Assembly (NCBI GenBank): GCA_037951105.1
Contig: JBAMJV010008290.1
Location: 56,194 to 120,193, forward strand
DNA: 64,000 nt
From: Echinarachnius parma
Taxonomy: Eukaryota; Echinodermata; Echinoidea; Clypeasteroida; Echinarachniidae
Reading direction: 5' to 3'
The notes below the pieces were generated by a model that saw only the letters and a list, made by a program, of their open reading frames with translations, was not told the DNA's origin and searched no databases. Position numbers and translations under genes: made by a program. The first letter of the stretch is position 1. Each line of letters begins with the position of its first letter. This document shows, in pieces, positions 58,931 to 64,000 of the stretch.

Positions 58931-59694
58931 AACTGGATAGATAGTGTTAACGATGTTAGATGGACAGTTTTGTTACGTTAAAGTGATATTGTTATGGTTG
59001 TATATTAATTTTATCATAACCTATGAACTCGTTTCTCTATCACCGTACGATAATTTTGTAAAGACATTATTCATTAAATCTGTAATTAGACGATGTTAGT
59101 TAATTACCGTAATCAAATTATATCTAAAATGACTTTAAAGTAAGCTACAATTAGTATGTGTTTTAAGTTATTTCAGATATTTCTTACAACCGAGTGACCA
59201 GATATAATTTGTTCTTTCCATTTTGCTTGAATCTCTCTTTGTCAAAGAGAGTCTCCTGTAGATGGGAAATGTGTCTTAATTATTATTTAGTATTTTCATG
59301 CTGTTGCCCTGAAGTGGGAAGCTACGCGTGATTTTTGCTGTCGGTATTCTGTCGGGAAATTCCCGCTCAACAATAAAGACGAACGCCAAAGACCTGAATT
59401 GAATACGGGGCTTTGTTATGATTGTTTATGGTTTGATCGCGATATTCTATTGTTAGATATTGCCTGGCCTAAGGCAATCACATGATTCAAAGCGGTGCAC
59501 AGTAAACAAAGTAATATGAGGCCAATTTCTGTATAAAACCCTTTCAAACTTGTTGGCATCGATACAAAAATGCTCAAAGGTAAATGAATATGACAAGACC
59601 AAATACGTGCAGTCATTTGAATGAACCCTATACCAGTATACAGTATTATAATATGGACATTTAAATATGAATTCAGGCATATATATGGTGCTGT

Positions 59695-60396
59695 ATTAAA
59701 GGGATCTAGTAACTTTGTTGACATGTGCAAAACGTTATGAATGGTTAATAACATGTGTGTTGTTGTGATCTAACCTGTCCACTAGGTAATGTGTAAACAG
59801 TTTCACGTTAAAGGGATAGTTAAGTTTTGAGTTTTTTTTTTTGGTATAGAGGGCGGTACACAGAATTTTTTTTATGTGAGATAATGAAAAACTGAGTGTC
59901 AAATTTGAAAGAGCATACAATTTTAATGACAGAATAAACTTTTATTGATCAAATTCGGTTCAGAAATGGCGGAAATATCCATAAACATGACCATTAGTAA
60001 TAATCGGCGGGCCCCACAAATATTTGATCATTTGAACCAGCCGTTGAAAAAAAAAAGTTGTTAAAATGCTTCCTCTTTTAAAAGATTAACAAAAGAGGTT
60101 TTTAAATAGTTGTTGATTATTCCTCTATCTAATCACTATTTCAACAAAACATCACAGGAACAATATTTTAATTTAAAAGGTTGAAACCGTTTGAGTTTTT
60201 AGAGAGCGCCCTCTTGAGTTATAACGGATTTTTGAATGATAACAGGCTTTTTACTTAGTCGTTTGTAATTTTGAATTCCTTTTGAGCATGGTGGAGTTAT
60301 AACTATTAGTTTGTAATGTAATGATGTAGGTTTTGGTTACTAACATTTATTTTGACAAAAACTGTACTCTCTTTACCAAAACTCAACTATCCTTAT
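59695..60396 (+). repeat. Interspersed repeat family M, copy A
   Basis: It starts 'aaagggatctagtaactttg' and from about 59808 has the inner unit 'aaagggatagttaagttttg' to 'ccaaaactcaactatcc', whose two ends are themselves inverted repeats. It is homologous to 51810-53010 and, in reverse, to 60625-61190. Confidence 0.7.
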
Positions 60397-60620
60397 GGAT
60401 GTCAAATGGCCGAGTAATGAGCGAAAATGCAAAGCGATATTCGCTAACTCATTTTAAAGACCTTATACACATTTATGGCTATCTAGTGGATAGTTAAACA
60501 TCCGAACAATTCAATCGCAAATATATTTCTAACGAAAGAGAAATTTTGAAAAGCCAACCCGTTCCATGCTTCTATTGGTAAAATGAATACAATGTATGAG
60601 AGAATTACCAGATTTAATTT
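60397..60620 (-). repeat. Interspersed repeat family M2, reverse copy
   Basis: Reverse complement of the M2 copies at 54.3 and 56.8 kb: 'atggccgagtaatgagcgaaaatgc', 'ctaacgaaagagaaattt', 'aatacaatgtatgagagaa'. Confidence 0.6.
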
Positions 60621-61190
60621 TTTTAAAGGGATAGTTGAGTTTGGGTAAAGAGAGTACAACTGGTTTGGTCAAACTGAATTTTAGTTACCAAAACCTGTAC
60701 CATTACCTTAAAAACTCACAGTTATAACTCCACCATGCTCAAAAGCAATACAAAGTTACACATGACTAAGTAAAAAGCCTGTTATCATTCAAAAATAGCC
60801 GTTAAAACTCAAGAGGGCGCTTTCTAAAAACTCATTTGTTTCAACCATTCTAAATAAAATATTGTGCATGTGATGTTTTGTTGAAATGGTGATTAGATAG
60901 AGAGATAATCAACAACTATTTAAGACCTATTTTTTTTTTTTTGAGAAGAGGAAGCATTTTTAACAAATTAACGACTGGTTCAAAATTGTGGGGCCCCACA
61001 AGTATTACAAATGGTTATATTTATCAACATTTCAGCCATTTCTGAACCGATTTTGATCAAATAAAGTGTATTCTGTCATTGAAATTGAATGCTCTTTCAA
61101 ATTTGACACTCAGTTCTTCATTATCTCACAAACGAATTATTTTGTGAAGCGTCCTCTATACCAAAACTAAATTTTCCTTTTAATTGGAAA
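60621..61190 (-). repeat. Interspersed repeat family M, copy B in reverse
   Basis: Reverse complement of copy A over about 560 bp. Shared landmarks are 'aagggatagttgagtttgg', 'gttataactccaccatgctc', 'agagggcgct', 'ggccccaca', 'ctctttcaaatttgacac', and the end 'cctctataccaaaact'. Copies A and B with the M2 piece between form a large interrupted inverted repeat. Confidence 0.7.
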
Positions 61191-61206
61191 TGCGCTACAT
61201 TAATAT

Positions 61207-61232
61207 AAATTATTATTATTATTATTATTATT
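61207..61232. repeat. (ATT)n microsatellite
   Basis: About eight ATT repeats after 'tataaattatt'. Confidence 0.9.
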
Positions 61233-61463
61233 TGTAATAAAAGTTACGGATTTTGATATTTTACAAGTTCCTTTTGAGAGCATAAACATCCAGATACTTT
61301 TACTCTTCATGATTCAGTTCATAAATACACGTTTGTTTGATGCTGTTGTTTTTTTCGACTTTTTTGTTATTATTTTTGATATTACAGTATGTTATATATG
61401 ATTAAAAAGTTTAAAGGGCAAATCTTAATTATTATTTTATATAAAAAAACGGTCTTCTTTTTC

Positions 61464-61682
61464 TACTTCTTCTTCTTCTCCTTCTCCTTCTTCTTCTTCT
61501 TCTTCTTCTTCTTCTTCTTCTTCTTCTTCTTCTTCTTCTTCTTCTTCTTCTTCTTCTTCTTCTTCTTCTTCTTCTTCTTCTTCTTCTTCTTCTTCTTCTT
61601 CTTCTTCTTCTTCTTCTTCCTCTTCCTCTTTTCTTCTTCTTCTTCTTCTTCTTCTTCTTCTTCTTCTTCTTCTTCTTCTTCT

Positions 61683-61729
<47 letters not shown>

Positions 61730-61743
61730 TTCTTCTTCTTCTT
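61464..61743. repeat. (TTC)n / (GAA)n tract, about 280 bp
   Basis: Polypyrimidine on the plus strand with only a few CCT interruptions (61480-61490, 61619-61631, 61705-61708). The longest pure stretch is about 130 bp (61490-61619). It lies in intron 1 of the Reeler gene, reading GAA in the transcript. Confidence 0.97.
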
Positions 61744-62301
61744 GTCTCAATACGTTATCTTCTGTGGTAAACATATTTCTCTTGGGAGTGATGCTACCCC
61801 TGCTGATCCATTGCGAATGTGTGTTTGTAAAACACTTATAGATTAATCATTTTAGGTGCTATATAAATCGAAATCGATATTATCATTATTGTACTCTACA
61901 TTCATACAAGGAATATACAACCCCATGTACCTTTTCTACCATCTGAACGTCATTAGTCATTACCATTTGAAAAACATAAATAATTTCCCGCTATATTTTA
62001 TTATAGGAAGGTAAATGAAATGAAATGAGTAAACACAACTGCACAATATCTTAAGGGATATATGTGAATAACTATAGCAAAACCATGCACTTGCGGTAAT
62101 TAATGTTTTGAAGAAATTGGCATTTTAAGTTCACATAATGTATGTAAAATACTTACAAATCATATCTTCGCCAATTGGCCGATTTGTAAGAACAGAGCAT
62201 CAAAAGACAGCTTGTGTTACGGATTTTCTAATGGTATGGATATCTACATTTTGATTTTGACCCACAAGTGCTGCTTTGCTATAGCCGGTCACATATGTTA
62301 C

Positions 62302-62521
62302 CTGTTAGTTCCTCCCCTGGATCGTAGTATTCCGGCACATAGATGAAGTATGAGTCTGTATCCCTACTGGATCGTCCTGAGCTGCTTCGCTGGGAGGAAC
62401 CCACAAGGTTCGTCATCTCCCAACCCTTGCATGTGACTGGCGCCATAGGTCCCATTGCTCGAGTCTTCACGCCATGTATACAACCGACAATAAAGCACGC
62501 TGCTAGAAGTTTAATTTCCAT
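62302..62521 (-). CDS. Reeler-protein exon 1: signal peptide and N-terminal Reeler part
   Basis: The ATG at 62521-62519 has A at -3 and G at +4. The first residues (MEIKLLAACFIVGCIHG) make a clear signal peptide, so the product is secreted or on the cell surface. Then come P-V-T-C and, near the end, Y-F-I-Y-V-P-E-Y-Y-D-P-G-E-E-L-T-G, the N-terminal strand region of a Reeler domain. The donor is GTAACA at 62301. Coding length 220 bp leaves phase 1, which fits exon 2. A Ser/Arg-rich stretch (S-S-Q-R-S-S-S-G-R-S-S-R) between the two is longer than usual in the family. Any 5' UTR exon upstream is not visible. Confidence 0.85.
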
Positions 62522-63120
62522 AGTTATCCACTGATTTATTATAATAATAAGTAATTAATTTGACGCTGCCAAACCACATTGCAAAACACATGTTGCACAG
62601 ACCATGATAAGATTACAAATGAATAAAATAATTTACGCTGTAACTTCCCTTTTCATGTGCAGATATAGCGCAATGAATCACACGTCAAGTCGCACGCAAG
62701 TTCATTGATGGGTAGTCTAACAAAGGCCTCCGCAGACTAACTAATAATGGCACGAGAATTGTGCAATGCGTTTCGCAGCAGAAATAGTTTGAATTTGCTA
62801 TTTCATAATATTATCATTGTCAAAATGCTCACTATACCATGATTAGGTGCATTGAAAAAGTCACGAGCGTAAGGACACAATCTGCTGGACAGCCGTCTTT
62901 TGCTAGAATGTTGTCTATGGATTCACCCGACAACATCACCTTGCTGAATGACCGAATCACCATTATCAACATTCTCTGGGAAAGATTTCATATCTCCTTA
63001 GATAACCTATATTCCTTCTGGTCTGTCTGGTAATAAAAGTGACATAAAAACACATTATGATTAACAAATATTGAGCATTCATATCATAGTTAACATTTGT
63101 TTAGATTTTGAATCCACGTC
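62522..63120 (-). other. Upstream region of the Reeler gene
   Basis: Just upstream of the ATG the minus strand reads 'ttattataataaat', a TATA-like stretch, but it is only about 15-30 bases from the ATG, so its role is unclear. A 64-codon open frame on the plus strand (62839-63033) has no recognisable domain. Confidence 0.3.
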
Positions 63121-63142
63121 TCCCCCCCCCCCCCCCCCCCCT
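63121..63142. repeat. C-homopolymer, about 20 bp
   Basis: Uninterrupted C-run followed by 'tcccc'. Confidence 0.9.
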
Positions 63143-63254
63143 CCCCGTAGTAACACCACTGACTGTAGAGAACTAGCAGTTTTATTTCGATCAGACACAA
63201 TGTACATTTAATACATTTCTATGGAACTGTTGTTTCTATCGGCGCTGCTTATGC

Positions 63255-63993
63255 TAGGTTTACACCATGTCCCCGGCGGCCACGGCAGCCCCGTTTCAGG
63301 CCACCGTGGACAAAACGGGATGGACGTGAGACAACGCGGGGGGACGGAATGGGCAAACGTGACTGCCGTGTATGCCGGGCCAGATTTTTAAACTGTCAAC
63401 AAATTTGCCACGGCAGCCTAGCAGGCTGTAGTAAAACGGGGTGAACGCAACGTGACAGGCCGTAACAAAACTTGGAGGCTGTCCGTAGTAGGACGGGAAG
63501 ACATTCCCCGACATCTCACGGTCCTTTCCCGTCCTATTACGGACAGCCTCCAAGTTTTGTTACGGCCTATTACGTACTGTCACGTTTTGTTGCGTTCACC
63601 CCGTTTTACTTTTGCCTGCTAGGCTTCTCATCCGCACCGTGACTGCCGTGGCAAATTTTCTTGCCCGGCATCCACGGCAATCGCGGCCTATCACGTTTGC
63701 CCATTCCGTCCCCCCACGTTGTCTCACGTCCATCCCATTTTATCCACGGTGGCCTGAAACGGGGCTGCCGTGGCCGCTGGGAACATGGTGTAAACGCATC
63801 ATCAGTGGGGGGAAGGGGCTCTTCCCCCCACGGCCCGTCACGGATACCGTGGTAGACCATGATAGACCGTGAGAAAACTTAGCAAGACCTAACAAAACTT
63901 GAATACAGAGGAAAAATTTGTCAAAATCTCACGGCGCACTACGTTTTGGGCAAACGGGGCTGCCGTGGCCGCCGGGGACATGGTGTAAACCTA
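63255..63993. mobile_element. GC-rich foldback element with nested palindrome
   Basis: The outer ends are perfect inverted repeats of 42 bp (63255-63296 and 63952-63993), starting TAGGTTTACACCATG. Inside, 63259 to about 63505 pairs with about 63520 to 63795, a near-perfect palindrome with arms of roughly 250 bp and a spacer of about 25 bp. The right inner end repeats the outer terminal motif ('catggtgtaaac'). No transposase. I see no clear target-site duplication. Confidence 0.75.
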
Positions 63994-64000
63994 TCATTAC

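Larger units (their letters stand above)
58272..62301 (-). other. Intron 1 of the Reeler gene
   Basis: A 4030-bp interval between donor GT at 62301 and acceptor AG at 58272. It contains the LINE fragment, the M-family repeats and the TTC tract listed separately. Stretches 58931-59690 and 61744-62301 hold nothing I recognise. Confidence 0.75.

Noticed and set aside
61389-61841. 150-codon Phe/Ser-rich open frame
   Set aside because: Pure translation of the TTC/CTT microsatellite.
63296-63872. Overlapping open frames in the GC-rich palindrome
   Set aside because: They mirror each other because of the inverted repeat and show no domain.

Overview
The window looks like nuclear DNA of a marine invertebrate animal. 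An echinoderm or another deuterostome is my best guess, but the sequence does not settle this. The evidence is one-domain EGF exons with phase-1 introns and good splice sites, a split Reeler domain, several non-LTR retrotransposon remnants, many small inverted-repeat transposons and tRNA-derived elements. I see nothing bacterial, viral or organellar. Overall it is AT-rich, with sharp CpG-dense islets inside the repeats.

Host genes, all on the minus strand. Exon 1 (62302-62521, signal peptide and N-terminal part) and exon 2 (58028-58271) encode a Reeler domain. One EGF exon lies at 42044-42226, with an open but uncertain extension up to 42367. Two pairs of calcium-binding EGF exons lie at 4845-4958 / 4253-4366 and 3512-3625 / 3044-3157; the second pair is a tandem copy of the first. 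All EGF exons have phase-1 boundaries, so they could be spliced together. Reeler exon 2 ends in phase 2, so at least one more exon would be needed to join Reeler to EGF. Whether this is one gene or two is open.

Repeat block, 1-2448 and about 5500-41690. Nearly all of it is one family of about 1.7-kb modules. Module a carries two CpG-rich stretches, an inverted pair of TGAGTCA sites and one or two TGACGTCA sites, and often ends in a 30-bp hairpin. Module b carries a C-run and a minus-strand tRNA-like segment. Module c replaces b in some units. From 11862 to 40816 the modules form a higher-order repeat of exactly 9598 bp, present in three copies plus 161 bp. Each copy is itself a diverged dimer (about 4857 + 4741 bp). 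I saw no difference between the three copies in the stretches I compared, including the lengths of three C-homopolymers. The block ends in five consecutive hairpin units (41398-41690). If the EGF exons are one gene, its intron between 42044 and 4958 is about 37 kb of this material.

Transposon-rich right part, 42.4-64 kb. There is a LINE 3' end split by a small inverted-repeat element (42815-43616), and a nearly intact CR1/L2-like LINE (about 45.9-49.4 kb) with a 2A-like motif behind a hydrophobic N-terminus. Two further LINE fragments lie on the minus strand (49438-51660 and 58494-58930). Two tRNA-Gly(UCC)-like sequences 399 bp apart sit within a 5'-interrupted copy of an interspersed repeat. 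A decayed mariner-like element, several long-inverted-repeat elements, a 280-bp TTC/GAA tract and a foldback element of about 740 bp complete the window.
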